Counted from the stretch's first letter, positions 34,337 through 43,633 are shown. The stretch is 64,000 bases of DNA from Candidatus Zixiibacteriota bacterium (GCA_011056555.1 DSEQ01000001.1:23766-87765); one strand, 5' to 3'. Notes: generated from the letters alone by a model not told the origin. Made by a program: numbers and translations.

Positions 34337-35332
34337 TTGACGAATTTATCTTTTTGTATAAATATGAAGTGTGAATTGATTATTAAAAGCTACATAAACT
34401 CACATTGGATTAGGGAAATGAAGAAAAGGATTTCTCCTGCAGCCATACAATGTTTAAAGGAAGCTTTGACTTATATTTTTTGGTATAAGCGTGATCTAAG
34501 AAGCTTTTTGTATCATGCTTTAGAGTCATCAAATATTCTGGCTAGAATAAATTGGGATGATCTAAAGCGAAATATTGCCCATGATTTGGTTAATGAGCTA
34601 ATGAAGGATCAGGAAAAATATCAAACAGAAATCATTGATTTGATGAATGAAGTTTGCCAAATGGAGGATTTTTCTCACCTGCGTCGCCTAGATGATGGAA
34701 AGAAGAAAGAAACCCTTGCAAAAGAAGCTGTATCCGCTCTCAGAAAGCAGTTTGTTGGACATCAACAACTCGTAGAGGAAATAAAGCAAATGGAACTACG
34801 AAGAGAAAGGGCTCATAAAAAATCAATGCAGATTCAGGCCGTACAACAAAAGCTCAATGAGCTATCAAGTGAATATGCTTTATTACTAGGATCAACTGAA
34901 CCAAATAAAAGGGGATATAGATTAGAGAAAATATTGCGAGAGCTATTCGAAATATTTGATTTGGATCCAAAAGCTTCATTTAAAATAACTGGTGAACAGA
35001 TAGATGGGGCCTTCTCCTTTGAAATGACAGACTATCTACTGGAAGCAAAATGGCAAAAAAGTCCCGTTGCTGCAAGAGACATGGACAGCCTTACGGGAAA
35101 ATTATCTAGAAAGCTTGACAATACATTGGGACTATTTATTTCAATTAATGGATTCGCTCAAGATTCTGTAAAAGCAGTTTCATCTGGCAGACGCCTGATA
35201 ATATTGATGGATGGAAGCGATTTAATGGCAGTTTTGGAAGCACGCATAGATTTAGGCCAGTTATTACTCCGCAAAAGACGGAACGCTGCCGAGACTGGCA
35301 ATATTTACCTTCGTTTTCATGAATTTCTATAA
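34337..35332 (+). CDS. PD-(D/E)xK nuclease-like (Mrr-type) protein
   Basis: 331 aa, or about 304-322 if ATG 34364 or ATG 34418 is used instead of the TTG at 34337; AGGAAA stands 7 nt before the TTG. The C-terminal third has the restriction-endonuclease pattern: GYRLEKILRELFEIFDLD, then EQIDGAFSF (Asp), then YLLEAKW (E-x-K), then a Q/R-containing helix. The middle (about 120-200) is helical and coiled-coil-like. Composition is strongly AT-rich, unlike neighbours. Resembles Mrr-like or phage-associated nucleases; target unknown. No methyltransferase is next to it. Confidence 0.65.
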   Translation: MTNLSFCINMKCELIIKSYINSHWIREMKKRISPAAIQCLKEALTYIFWYKRDLRSFLYHALESSNILARINWDDLKRNIAHDLVNELMKDQEKYQTEIIDLMNEVCQMEDFSHLRRLDDGKKKETLAKEAVSALRKQFVGHQQLVEEIKQMELRRERAHKKSMQIQAVQQKLNELSSEYALLLGSTEPNKRGYRLEKILRELFEIFDLDPKASFKITGEQIDGAFSFEMTDYLLEAKWQKSPVAARDMDSLTGKLSRKLDNTLGLFISINGFAQDSVKAVSSGRRLIILMDGSDLMAVLEARIDLGQLLLRKRRNAAETGNIYLRFHEFL

Positions 35333-35422
35333 TGGTTTTCATATGGACGCCTTAGTTTATTCTTACTTATAAATGCATAGTCATAAGCACATAAGGTTTT
35401 AATTAATTGCTTGGGAGGGAAA

Positions 35423-36280
35423 ATGAATTTTACCGACTTGGAGGAGAACAAGAAGCAATTTCGCATTCTATTAAGCGGAATGATGGAAATGCCCGAATCC
35501 ATAAAAGGAACCAAAATAGAGGGCGATTACCTAAAATTGCAGGATGCTGAAAGTATATATAAAAAAACAATTAATCATTGTATTTCCATTTATCATCTTA
35601 TTGGAGAATCAGAGGTACCCGAATTTGGAATTAGGATCCTAGATTATTCATCAATAAGAATCCTCACACGTGCTGTTCATGAAGCCGTCTTAGTATTTTA
35701 CTATTTATTCATTGATCCAACTACTATAGATGAGGAAAATTTTCGGTACTACATTTATTCTCTTAATGAAGCCGTAAAGCTTCTGGATATGCCATTTGAG
35801 ACTATTGATAAAGAAATGAAAAAAGCATGGAGGGATGATAAGAAGGATGTCATTGATAAATGCACGAAAACTCTAAAAGCCAATTCCCTCTATAAAGAAT
35901 TAAAGGAAAAAAGCAAAAAGAAACTGCTTGATGGAAAAAGAAACTGGCGTCCTTCCTGGGCTGAAATGGGCGAAAAGGCGGGTTTGAGAGAATTACATGC
36001 TAAGTGGAATTACTCCTTATTATGCGGGGATGCACATTCTTCAAGTTTTAGTTTACTTCAGGTTAGAGGAATTCAATCGTTGGTTGATAGGCATTTCAGC
36101 GTTGTTGCAGATTTGCAGGTCTTAATGATATTAATGACCAAGCAGATAAAATTTTACTCTCGTGTGTTCAATCCGGCTACTAAATTTTTGGAATCCAAGG
36201 AAAACAAAGAGCTTAGAAATGTAATGGAAATATGGGACTACATCGGAAGCGAGGAAATCGCCAAACCAGTGAGGGATTAA
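35423..36280 (+). CDS. DUF5677-like protein in the nuclease islet
   Basis: 285 aa from ATG 35423, which has GGGAGGG 6 nt upstream. Mostly helical; contains ILTRAVHEAVLVFYYLF in the first half and LRELHAKWNYSLLCGDAHSS in the second, resembling the DUF5677-type pattern with a conserved C-x-x-x-H segment. Function unknown. AT-rich like the preceding nuclease-like gene, 90 nt downstream on the same strand, so the two probably form one acquired module. Confidence 0.5.
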   Translation: MNFTDLEENKKQFRILLSGMMEMPESIKGTKIEGDYLKLQDAESIYKKTINHCISIYHLIGESEVPEFGIRILDYSSIRILTRAVHEAVLVFYYLFIDPTTIDEENFRYYIYSLNEAVKLLDMPFETIDKEMKKAWRDDKKDVIDKCTKTLKANSLYKELKEKSKKKLLDGKRNWRPSWAEMGEKAGLRELHAKWNYSLLCGDAHSSSFSLLQVRGIQSLVDRHFSVVADLQVLMILMTKQIKFYSRVFNPATKFLESKENKELRNVMEIWDYIGSEEIAKPVRD

Positions 36281-36360
36281 AATGAAAAATAATTGTATTT
36301 TAAAACATCTTATCCAAATTCAGAAACTTGGCGTAACCTAAAAACAGTCGGATTCGCCTC

Positions 36361-37746
36361 CTACCGCAATATCTTCGAGATAAACTCCTCTACTTCGGGG
36401 ACGCCGCCCTGCCAGATTAAATAGCCGTCGAAGGGTTCGCGTTCGGTGATCTCGTCGTTGATCGGTGTCAGCATCATCTTGCGGACCTCCTCACGCTCGG
36501 TGGTGTGCGCCAGAACCCATCCCAGCTTGATATAGGCCACCTCGGGCAGCATGTTCTCCATTGGCATGATACCGATGTCCAGGAGATCGCGTCCGGTGTC
36601 GTAAACATACATCTGCACATAACCCCATAAGGTCTGCACAGTCATGACAACCTGCACGCCCTTCTCAACCGCCTTGCGGATCGGCTCGTACAAGGGCTTG
36701 TTCACATGCCCCAGGCCGGTGCCGGCAATCACTATTCCCTTGTAGCCGTTGTCCACCAGGGATTCAATAATATCCGGACGCATGTTGGGGTAGTAGTACA
36801 CGATCGAAACCATCTCCTCGAAAACAGCATCGATCTTCGGCTTGCGGTTCATGTCGCGGCGCTTGTAATCCTTCTTGATCGGCGTGACCTTCTCCGGCGT
36901 AACCATAGCAATCGGGATATCCCCCAGGGTGCGGAAGGTGGAACGATACGAGGAATGCATCTTGCGCACACGGGTGCCCTTGTGCAGAAGATTGTACTGA
37001 TCGGAGGTGGGGCCGAACATACATACGGTCACCTCGGCGATATCGGAATGCGCCGCGGTATGACAGGCACATTGCAGATTGAAGGCGGCATCCGAGGAGG
37101 GACGGTCGGATGATCTCTGCGAACCGACTATAACTATCGGCACGGGCGAATCCTGCACCATGAATGATAATGCCGCGGCGGTGTGGTGCATGGCGTCGGT
37201 GCCATGGCCGATGACTATGCCGTCCACGCCGTTCTCGATCTCCTCGCCGATCTTTTTGGCTGTGAACATATATTGCTCCGGGCCCATATTCTCGGAGAAG
37301 ACTCCGTAAAGCTTCTCGGTTTTGAGATTGCAGATGTCCGCCAGCTCCGGCACCGCGCCGTAAAGCTCGCCCGGGGTGAAGGCGGGTATAACCGCGCCGG
37401 TACGATAGTCCAGACGCGAGGCGATAGTCCCGCCGGTACCTAATAAGGTAACATTGGGCTTGGCCGGATCACGCGGGAACTCCGACTCGGGAATCTTGTA
37501 GTGTGCTTCCTTGTGGCCGATCTCCCGGATGTTTTGAATATTCTCGGCCAGCACACCGACATTGTAACCGTTGGACATCTTCAAAACCAGGTGACAATCG
37601 TCGGCAGTCTCCGAGCGCGGGAGTATCACACCGGCAAAAACTCCCTTGGTCGTTTCCACCTCGACATCGGACCAGACATAGACATTGAAATTCTTCAGAA
37701 CCGAAAGGGCCGGGCCGCGGTAGCCCTTGTATTTATCATCAGCCAT
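36361..37746 (-). CDS. gatD: Archaeal-type Glu-tRNA(Gln) amidotransferase subunit D (GatD)
   Basis: 461 aa. The N-terminal about 85 residues match the GatD-specific domain (VYVWSDVEVETTKGVFAGVI, then KMSNGYNVGV). The L-asparaginase-like domain has GTGGTIAS at about 103-110, IGHGTDAM near 179 and SQRSSDRPSSDAA, the GatD signature with catalytic Thr, Thr, Asp and Lys/Ser positions. In archaea GatD provides ammonia to GatE for Gln-tRNA synthesis. The gatE partner is not adjacent here. GatDE is considered archaeal, so this points to transfer or to an asparaginase role. Confidence 0.8.
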   Translation of the reverse strand: MADDKYKGYRGPALSVLKNFNVYVWSDVEVETTKGVFAGVILPRSETADDCHLVLKMSNGYNVGVLAENIQNIREIGHKEAHYKIPESEFPRDPAKPNVTLLGTGGTIASRLDYRTGAVIPAFTPGELYGAVPELADICNLKTEKLYGVFSENMGPEQYMFTAKKIGEEIENGVDGIVIGHGTDAMHHTAAALSFMVQDSPVPIVIVGSQRSSDRPSSDAAFNLQCACHTAAHSDIAEVTVCMFGPTSDQYNLLHKGTRVRKMHSSYRSTFRTLGDIPIAMVTPEKVTPIKKDYKRRDMNRKPKIDAVFEEMVSIVYYYPNMRPDIIESLVDNGYKGIVIAGTGLGHVNKPLYEPIRKAVEKGVQVVMTVQTLWGYVQMYVYDTGRDLLDIGIMPMENMLPEVAYIKLGWVLAHTTEREEVRKMMLTPINDEITEREPFDGYLIWQGGVPEVEEFISKILR

Positions 37747-37812
37747 ATTTCACCTCGTCAAAAATATTTGCACTGAAAATATTGAATCTTGTCATGAAAG
37801 TAAAGTGCAGAC

Positions 37813-37857
37813 AAAAAAAATATCCGGACTGGTCCGAGGGCTCGGACTAATCCGGAT
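37813..37857 (-). terminator. Terminator or attenuator between mntR and gatD
   Basis: On the minus strand ATCCGGA...TCCGAG-ccct-CGGA...TCCGGAT (37857-37822) forms a long hairpin directly followed by ATTTTTTTT. It lies about 190 nt after the DtxR/MntR gene stop and 70 nt before the gatD start, so it could terminate the former or attenuate the latter. Confidence 0.8.
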
Positions 37858-38049
37858 GAGATGGCAGAAACAAAAGTAAGAGGTCATAATGGCACTTATG
37901 CCATGCATGCTTTTCTTTTATTTTCAATCTTTCTTTATTTTCGATCTTTATAATCTAAAACCAAAAATCTCCTTAATAGTTCTCAATATTTCCCTTAGAC
38001 ATTTATAAATATAATAGAGTTCTCTAACTTGTCAAGAAAAAAATAATAT

Positions 38050-38505
38050 TTATTTTGTCCGGTTTAAATATTCCGCCAGCCAGTTGCCATTATCCCCCTC
38101 ATGCTCCTTGGCGAATTCCAGGAAGCGCTCGAGGTTGTCGATGGAGTTTTTGTGCAGTATATGTTCAATATTGCAGGCATCTGTCTCGGCTATATCTTCC
38201 TCAACCCCAAGGATTTTCTGGAAAAACTCGCGCAGGAGGCTGTGGCGCCTTTCGAGCCGTTTGGCCAGACGCATACCCTCTTCAGTCAGAGTGACATATC
38301 CGGATTTTTCATGCTGAACCAGGCCGCTCTGCCTGAGGCGGTCAACCGCCACCGTAACCGTGGGAGAGGCAACATCACGAAGACGGGCAATATCCTTGAT
38401 ACGGGCCACCGGCCTCTTTTTCTGCAGAGCGTATATCAGCTCCACATATTCCTGCTCGAAGGTCGAATAATCTTTTACGTACTTCAGTTCGTCCATAATA
38501 CCCAT
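38050..38505 (-). CDS. DtxR/MntR-family metal-dependent regulator
   Basis: 151 aa. An N-terminal winged helix (ARIKDIARLRDVASPTVTVAV with DRLRQSGLVQHE) and LTEEGMRLAKRLERRHSLLREFF, the hinge/dimerisation helix of DtxR/MntR proteins, are clear. The metal-binding E/H positions (ETDACNIEHILH) fit an iron- or manganese-sensing repressor. No C-terminal SH3-like domain. Targets are not visible; no metal transporter is next to it. The start may be ATG 38505 or ATG 38496. Confidence 0.82.
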   Translation of the reverse strand: MGIMDELKYVKDYSTFEQEYVELIYALQKKRPVARIKDIARLRDVASPTVTVAVDRLRQSGLVQHEKSGYVTLTEEGMRLAKRLERRHSLLREFFQKILGVEEDIAETDACNIEHILHKNSIDNLERFLEFAKEHEGDNGNWLAEYLNRTK

Positions 38506-38596
38506 AGATAAATTTAAAAAATATATACCTCTCTATGATACGCTTGTCAAGCAATTTTTTTTGAGGGGAAATTTGCTGAATATTCCACAACCATCG

Positions 38597-39763
38597 TTAT
38601 TCGGCAGACCGGGAATATTCATCCAGAGCCTGGCAGAGAAAATCGATCTGCTCCGGATGATTATAAAAATCGGCAGAAATCCTGATCAATCCCTCGCGCA
38701 ATGAAGGAATTATCTTTTTGTTTACCAGAAATTTATACAGCCCTTTCGGATCCGGACAGGTGAAGGAAAATATTGATGACCTATGCTGGATTTCCGTGCT
38801 CGATGCCATTTTATAATATTTGCTGGTTTCAAGGTAATCGATCAGTTTGTCTAAAAGGCTGAGATTGTGCTCATAAATCCGATCCACGCCGATCGAGTTT
38901 ATGAGCTTGACCGAGTTGCGCATAGCGTACATCTGCAGATACGGTATCGCACTCAAGCTCAAGCGTTCCACTGACTTGCGGGGCTTCAGGTCATGTCTTA
39001 TAAGGTTGGTCCAGTCCTCTTTCCAGTCGACCCCGAACCATCCCGCAAAGCCCTGCTTTACTTCAATTTTGGGATTTTCATTGAGATAGAAAAAGCCGCA
39101 ACCAACCGGTGAGAGCAGCCATTTATGCGCGCCGGAGGCCAGAAGATCGATATGGCATTCCTGGACGTCAATGGGCACATTACCCATCCCCTGGATACCA
39201 TCGACGATATAAAAGATATTTCGCTCTTTGCAGATTTCGCCCAGTTTCTGGATGTCATTCCTGTAGCCGTTAAAAAACTGGATATATGATACGGAAAACA
39301 GCTTTGTTTTTTTGGTGATGGCTTTTTCGAAAATATCGATATCGAAATGCCGGTCTGTGGACCTGATGAATTTGACCTCCACGCCTTTGGCGCGCAGATT
39401 GGTCCAGGGATAGGTGTTGGCCGGGAATTCGACATCGGACAGAATTATCTCATCCCCTTTTCTAAAATCGATTCCGGCTGCCGCCAGGCTGAGACCATGG
39501 GAAGTGTTGTAGGCAAAGCCGACCTGATCGGGATCAGCATTTATCATCTGACCCAGCTCCTTCTTGGTTTCGCGCCAGTAATCAAAAACTCTGGGAGTAG
39601 GATCGGACAGCCGGCTCCATTCAGCGATCATTTCCATGATGGCCTCGCGGGAAGCTTTCGGCCAGGGCCCCAGCGAAGCCGCATTAAGATAGCTCTTCTG
39701 TTTTAGTTCTGGAAATTGCTGCGCTATACGCGCTCTTTCTTCTGGAGGTAGTAATTTGTGCAT
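38597..39763 (-). CDS. Class V aminotransferase / cysteine desulfurase-like enzyme
   Basis: 388 aa PLP enzyme. The PLP-lysine segment is SGAHKWLLSPVG, preceded by VDGIQGMG and AYNTSHGLSLAA, all conserved in class V aminotransferases. A typical SufS-like catalytic Cys loop was not identified, so a selenocysteine-lyase/isopenicillin-epimerase-like aminotransferase is more likely. It is the third gene of a tight three-gene operon (4 nt after the membrane protein). The link to the CerR-like gene is unexplained. Confidence 0.78.
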   Translation of the reverse strand: MHKLLPPEERARIAQQFPELKQKSYLNAASLGPWPKASREAIMEMIAEWSRLSDPTPRVFDYWRETKKELGQMINADPDQVGFAYNTSHGLSLAAAGIDFRKGDEIILSDVEFPANTYPWTNLRAKGVEVKFIRSTDRHFDIDIFEKAITKKTKLFSVSYIQFFNGYRNDIQKLGEICKERNIFYIVDGIQGMGNVPIDVQECHIDLLASGAHKWLLSPVGCGFFYLNENPKIEVKQGFAGWFGVDWKEDWTNLIRHDLKPRKSVERLSLSAIPYLQMYAMRNSVKLINSIGVDRIYEHNLSLLDKLIDYLETSKYYKMASSTEIQHRSSIFSFTCPDPKGLYKFLVNKKIIPSLREGLIRISADFYNHPEQIDFLCQALDEYSRSAE

Positions 39764-39767
39764 AATA

Positions 39768-40187
39768 TCAGTAATTCATGTAATGGATTATGACCCCAAG
39801 CGCGGCCGTGAGCTTGAGGAGGTTAAATAACAATGTTGACACTATCAGAGGGGTCGGTAATTTCAGCCGCAGCCCCAGGCTGGTAGCGTAGGGCAGGCTG
39901 CCGAGAGCATAAGCTGCTATGCCCACAGCCACCCCGGACTTATAGCCGGAGAAGGGCATGACAGGATATACCCAGTAGTAAACCAGGGCAGGCAGTATCA
40001 CGAAGAAAAAGAGGTCCGATATAAACTGCAGCAGGTACAGCTCGAGCCCCCTGCCGGCACGGCTGTCCTCGGGGATATATTCATGCAGCTTCAACAGGCT
40101 TTCTGTTATAGCTTGAATGATCGATATTATCACCAGCGGAATTGCGCCGTAGATGACTGTCACAAGAAAAATCTTAGCCATATCCAT
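39768..40187 (-). CDS. Small integral membrane protein in the CerR-like operon
   Basis: 139 aa with about four hydrophobic helices (residues 6-27, 50-72, 83-104, 115-136) and short loops. No family recognised. It is 3 nt from the CerR-like stop and 4 nt from the aminotransferase start, so probably co-translated. The start is ATG 40187 or ATG 40181. Confidence 0.55.
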   Translation of the reverse strand: MDMAKIFLVTVIYGAIPLVIISIIQAITESLLKLHEYIPEDSRAGRGLELYLLQFISDLFFFVILPALVYYWVYPVMPFSGYKSGVAVGIAAYALGSLPYATSLGLRLKLPTPLIVSTLLFNLLKLTAALGVIIHYMNY

Positions 40188-40190
40188 ATA

Positions 40191-41192
40191 TTATAACCAC
40201 CTTTTTGCTTTATACCACTCGGAAGTGGAATATAAACCTTCCTCGATAGAAATCAAGGCCGACCAGCCCAGGACCTTTTGGGCTTTTTCTGCCGAACAGA
40301 TCCAGTATTTCTGGGCCAGTTCCTTGAGTTTATCCCGGCTCACGGGCGGGATTGTATTTCTAAGTCCATAGACCAGCTCTATTAAAAATGCAATAAACCC
40401 GGCAATCGGTATCGGGATGGCGATCTTGATCGGCTGCCTGTTGACAGCTTTGCCGATAACCCGCATAAGCGTGTCCATCGAGTACCACTCCCTGTTGCAG
40501 GCAAAAAATGTCTCTCCTGCTGCTTTGTCAGATAGGGAGGCCATGCGGATACATCTAACCAGATCATGAACATGAACGATGGAGACATAAGTGGGGTCGA
40601 TTCCGATCGATGGATTGATACCAGCTTTGGCCAGCCTGAAGAACTTGTACACATCGATATCCCGCGGGCCATAGACAGCCGGGGGTCTTATAATTGTAAC
40701 AGGAATTTTGTCCTTACGCTTCAGGACTTCCTTTTCGGAAGCCAGCTTGGACTCACCGTAAAAGGATACCGGAGAGGGTGGATCGGATTCCAGCACCGCA
40801 GTCATTGACCTGGAAGGGCCGGCAGCGGCCTGGGAGGAGACATGTACAAATCTTTTTATATCGGGAGCGGTCGCCAGCACAGCTTCAACCAGGTTCCGTG
40901 TACCATCTCTGTTGATGCTGAAGTAAGTTTCGCGGTTTCTGGCTTTGACCAGTCCTGCGGGATGAAAGACATAATCGACACCGCGCACCGCCTCGGGCAG
41001 AGACAGGGGCTGCGTAATTTCTCCGAAAACGAGCTCAAGGTCAAGATTCTCAAGGAATTGCAGATTGGAGGTTTTGCGCACCAGGGCCCGGACCCTGAAT
41101 CCATGATTTACAAGCTCCCGGCAAAGGTGACTTCCGATGAAGCCGTTGGCGCCGGTCACAAGCGCAGTCTGACTGTCAGCACTCTCTTTCAT
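40191..41192 (-). CDS. NAD-dependent epimerase/extended SDR, CerR-like
   Basis: 333 aa extended SDR. NAD-binding motif TGANGFIGSHL at the N-terminus, the VFHPAG segment, HVSSQAA and the catalytic YGESK (YxxxK) with a C-terminal substrate domain. The epimerase CerR of bacterial ceramide synthesis reduces the 3-keto group. Here the gene is divergent from Spt and the GNAT gene, supporting this role. The match to CerR is by class and neighbourhood, not a verified orthology. Confidence 0.68.
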   Translation of the reverse strand: MKESADSQTALVTGANGFIGSHLCRELVNHGFRVRALVRKTSNLQFLENLDLELVFGEITQPLSLPEAVRGVDYVFHPAGLVKARNRETYFSINRDGTRNLVEAVLATAPDIKRFVHVSSQAAAGPSRSMTAVLESDPPSPVSFYGESKLASEKEVLKRKDKIPVTIIRPPAVYGPRDIDVYKFFRLAKAGINPSIGIDPTYVSIVHVHDLVRCIRMASLSDKAAGETFFACNREWYSMDTLMRVIGKAVNRQPIKIAIPIPIAGFIAFLIELVYGLRNTIPPVSRDKLKELAQKYWICSAEKAQKVLGWSALISIEEGLYSTSEWYKAKRWL

Positions 41193-41205
41193 GGATTTAA
41201 TTTTC

Positions 41206-41234
41206 TTGACAAATTACTTGTGTCAGATTACCCT
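41206..41234 (+). promoter_or_regulatory. Possible spt promoter
   Basis: Consensus TTGACA (41206-41211), 17-nt spacer, weak TACCCT (41229-41234), in the 69-nt divergent gap between the CerR-like and Spt genes. Confidence 0.3.
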
Positions 41235-41261
41235 TTAGTTTTTGATTGAAAGAATAAGGAA

Positions 41262-42473
41262 ATGCAAGGAAGCGAACAAGTAAAAATTCGAGACATATTC
41301 GACAAATGCCGGGAATTTACCCGGGCCACTGAGGTCAAACAGGCGGGTTATTATCCCTATTTCAATCCGATCTCCTCGGCTGCCGCAAATACCGTTATGA
41401 TTGACGGCAAAGAGCTGATTATGATCGGCTCCAATAATTACCTGGGGCTTACAACACATCCAAAAGTCATTGAGGCCTCCAGAGAGGCAGTAAAGAAATA
41501 TGGTGTCGGATGTACCGGCTCGCGCTTTTTGAATGGTACCCTGGACATTCATCTGGAGCTGGAAGAAGAGCTGGCAAAGTTTCTGAGAAAAGAGGCGGTG
41601 CTGGTTTTTTCCACCGGTTTTCAGACCAACCTCGGTACTATTTCATGTTTAGTCAATAAGAATGACCTGATCCTTGCAGACCGTTCCGATCATGCTTCGA
41701 TTGTTGACGGCTGCCGCCTGGCATTCGGGAAAACCCTGAAATACAAGCATAACGACATCGAGGACCTGGAACGGATTCTGGTATCCCGCAATAACGGTGA
41801 TCAGGGGATTCTTCTGGTGGTTGATGGTGTGTTTTCTATGGAGGGCGATATTGTCAATCTTCCGCAGCTTGTCAAACTTAGAGAGAGATTCGGCTTCAGG
41901 CTGATGGTTGATGATGCCCATTCGCTGGGGGTATTGGGTGAGGATGGTTCCGGGACCGCCACCCATTTCGGGTTAAACGATCAGGTCGACCTGATTATGG
42001 GTACTTTCTCAAAGTCGTTCGCTTCCATCGGGGGAGTGATCGCCGCTGATGCATATGTAATAAACTATATCAAGCATTTCTCGCGTCCATTGATATTCTC
42101 GGCAGCATTGCCGCCCTCGGCTGTGGCTGCCGTGTTGGAATGCCTGAAGATCATAAAGGCGGAGCCGGAACGGCGTGAAAAGCTCCTGCTGAATGGCAAG
42201 AAAATGCGTGATGGGCTGCGTGCCATGGGCTACTCTATCGGTACCACCGAAACCCCCATCGTGCCGGTTTATATTGGCGAAGATATGGCCTGCTTCAAAT
42301 TCTGGCGCACCCTTTACGATGCAGGTATTTTTGCCAATGCAATCATCGCACCTGCGGTCAATCCAGGCAATGCGCTGATCAGGACGTCATATACCGCAAC
42401 GCACACTGACGAACAGCTCGATTTTGTCCTGGAGACATTCGAGAAGGTAGGCAAAAAACTCGGCCTCATTTAG
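41262..42473 (+). CDS. Serine palmitoyltransferase-like AONS-family enzyme
   Basis: 403 aa PLP-dependent alpha-oxoamine synthase. GSNNYLGLTTHPKV and GVGCTGSRFLNGTLDIH near the N-terminus, DDAHSLGVLGEDGSG, and the PLP-lysine in GTFSKSFASIGG. The family includes Spt, BioF and Kbl. The neighbouring CerR-like and GNAT genes make Spt (L-serine plus acyl thioester to 3-ketosphinganine) the best reading. No biotin genes are adjacent. A small acyl-carrier protein, often found near bacterial spt, is not seen here. Confidence 0.8.
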   Translation: MQGSEQVKIRDIFDKCREFTRATEVKQAGYYPYFNPISSAAANTVMIDGKELIMIGSNNYLGLTTHPKVIEASREAVKKYGVGCTGSRFLNGTLDIHLELEEELAKFLRKEAVLVFSTGFQTNLGTISCLVNKNDLILADRSDHASIVDGCRLAFGKTLKYKHNDIEDLERILVSRNNGDQGILLVVDGVFSMEGDIVNLPQLVKLRERFGFRLMVDDAHSLGVLGEDGSGTATHFGLNDQVDLIMGTFSKSFASIGGVIAADAYVINYIKHFSRPLIFSAALPPSAVAAVLECLKIIKAEPERREKLLLNGKKMRDGLRAMGYSIGTTETPIVPVYIGEDMACFKFWRTLYDAGIFANAIIAPAVNPGNALIRTSYTATHTDEQLDFVLETFEKVGKKLGLI

Positions 42474-42481
42474 ACTGACCT

Positions 42482-43633
42482 ATGAGCTTCGAAAATGTAT
42501 CTATTATAGAAGTCAAGTCCTCCGCGGACATGGACAGGTTCATTAAATTCCCGTTCAAGCTCTACGCAGATGACGAGAATTGGGTGCCGCCGCTGATTTC
42601 CGAGCGCCGGGAATTCTTCGACAAAAGTAAAAATCCATTCTTCCGCTATGCCAGGGTCAAATATTTTATGGCAGAGAAGGATGGCAGGATTGCCGGGCGC
42701 ATCGCCTCCATCGTCAATTTCAATCACAACGCTTTTCACGAGGACACGGTCGGTTTCTTCGGCTTCTTCGAATGTATTGACGACTACCAGGTTGCTCAAG
42801 TGCTCTTGCGTGTGGCCCTGATTGAACTCAAGAAAGAGGGCATGACCGTGATGCGCGGGCCGACCAATTTCTCCACCAATTACGAACTGGGATTTGTCAT
42901 CGATGATTTCGATGCTCCCCCGGTTATTAATATGCCCTACAATCCCGGGTATTATATCAGCTTCATGGACCGTTTCGGATTCCAGAAAGCCAAAGACCTC
43001 TATGCCTTCAAAATCACCAGGGAAAACAAGCCGCCCGAGAGGGTTGAGAAGATTGTGGAACGAATCCGCAAGAAGGAAAACGTTAATGTCCGCAATCTCG
43101 ATCTGAAGGATTTCGATAATGAACTCAAGATCGTCAACAAGATTTATAATAACGCCTGGAGCAGAAACTGGGGTTTTATACCGCTTCCCGATGATGAATT
43201 TCTGCATATTGCCCGGGATATGAGACAGATTGTCGACCCGGATCTGGTCTTTATCGCCGAGGTTGACGGCAACCCGATCGGCTTCTCCATGGCTCTGCCT
43301 AACATTTATCAGGTTCTACCCTATGCCAAAGGCAGGCTCTTTCCTTTTGGAGCATTGAAACTCCTGTGGCACACTAAAATAAAGAATAAGATAAATTCCA
43401 TGCGAGTCATCACGATGGGTATCGAACATGAATACCAGAAACGGGGTATCGACAACATCTTCTACCTGGATACATTCAAGCGGGGCTATGATAAAGGATA
43501 CGAGTGGGCCGAGATTTCATGGGTTCTGGAGGACAATCAGCTCATGATCCGCGCCGCTGAACTCCTGGGAGCCAAAAAATATCGTACCTACCGGGTATAT
43601 GACCTGCCGCTAGGCGCCGACCAGAACGATTAA
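42482..43633 (+). CDS. GNAT-fold N-acyltransferase (bacterial ceramide-synthase-like)
   Basis: 383 aa. The N-terminal half contains FIKFPFKLYADDENWVPPL and RYARVKYFMAEKDGRIAGRI, then GPTNFSTNYELGFVIDDF; the C-terminal part has VFIAEVDGNPIGFSMALPNI and RVITMGIEHEYQKRGID, a GNAT acyl-CoA-binding pattern. It starts 8 nt after the Spt stop. In Caulobacter, ceramide synthase bCerS is a GNAT-type enzyme that acylates 3-ketosphinganine. Assignment by context plus fold, not verified orthology. Confidence 0.6.
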   Translation: MSFENVSIIEVKSSADMDRFIKFPFKLYADDENWVPPLISERREFFDKSKNPFFRYARVKYFMAEKDGRIAGRIASIVNFNHNAFHEDTVGFFGFFECIDDYQVAQVLLRVALIELKKEGMTVMRGPTNFSTNYELGFVIDDFDAPPVINMPYNPGYYISFMDRFGFQKAKDLYAFKITRENKPPERVEKIVERIRKKENVNVRNLDLKDFDNELKIVNKIYNNAWSRNWGFIPLPDDEFLHIARDMRQIVDPDLVFIAEVDGNPIGFSMALPNIYQVLPYAKGRLFPFGALKLLWHTKIKNKINSMRVITMGIEHEYQKRGIDNIFYLDTFKRGYDKGYEWAEISWVLEDNQLMIRAAELLGAKKYRTYRVYDLPLGADQND

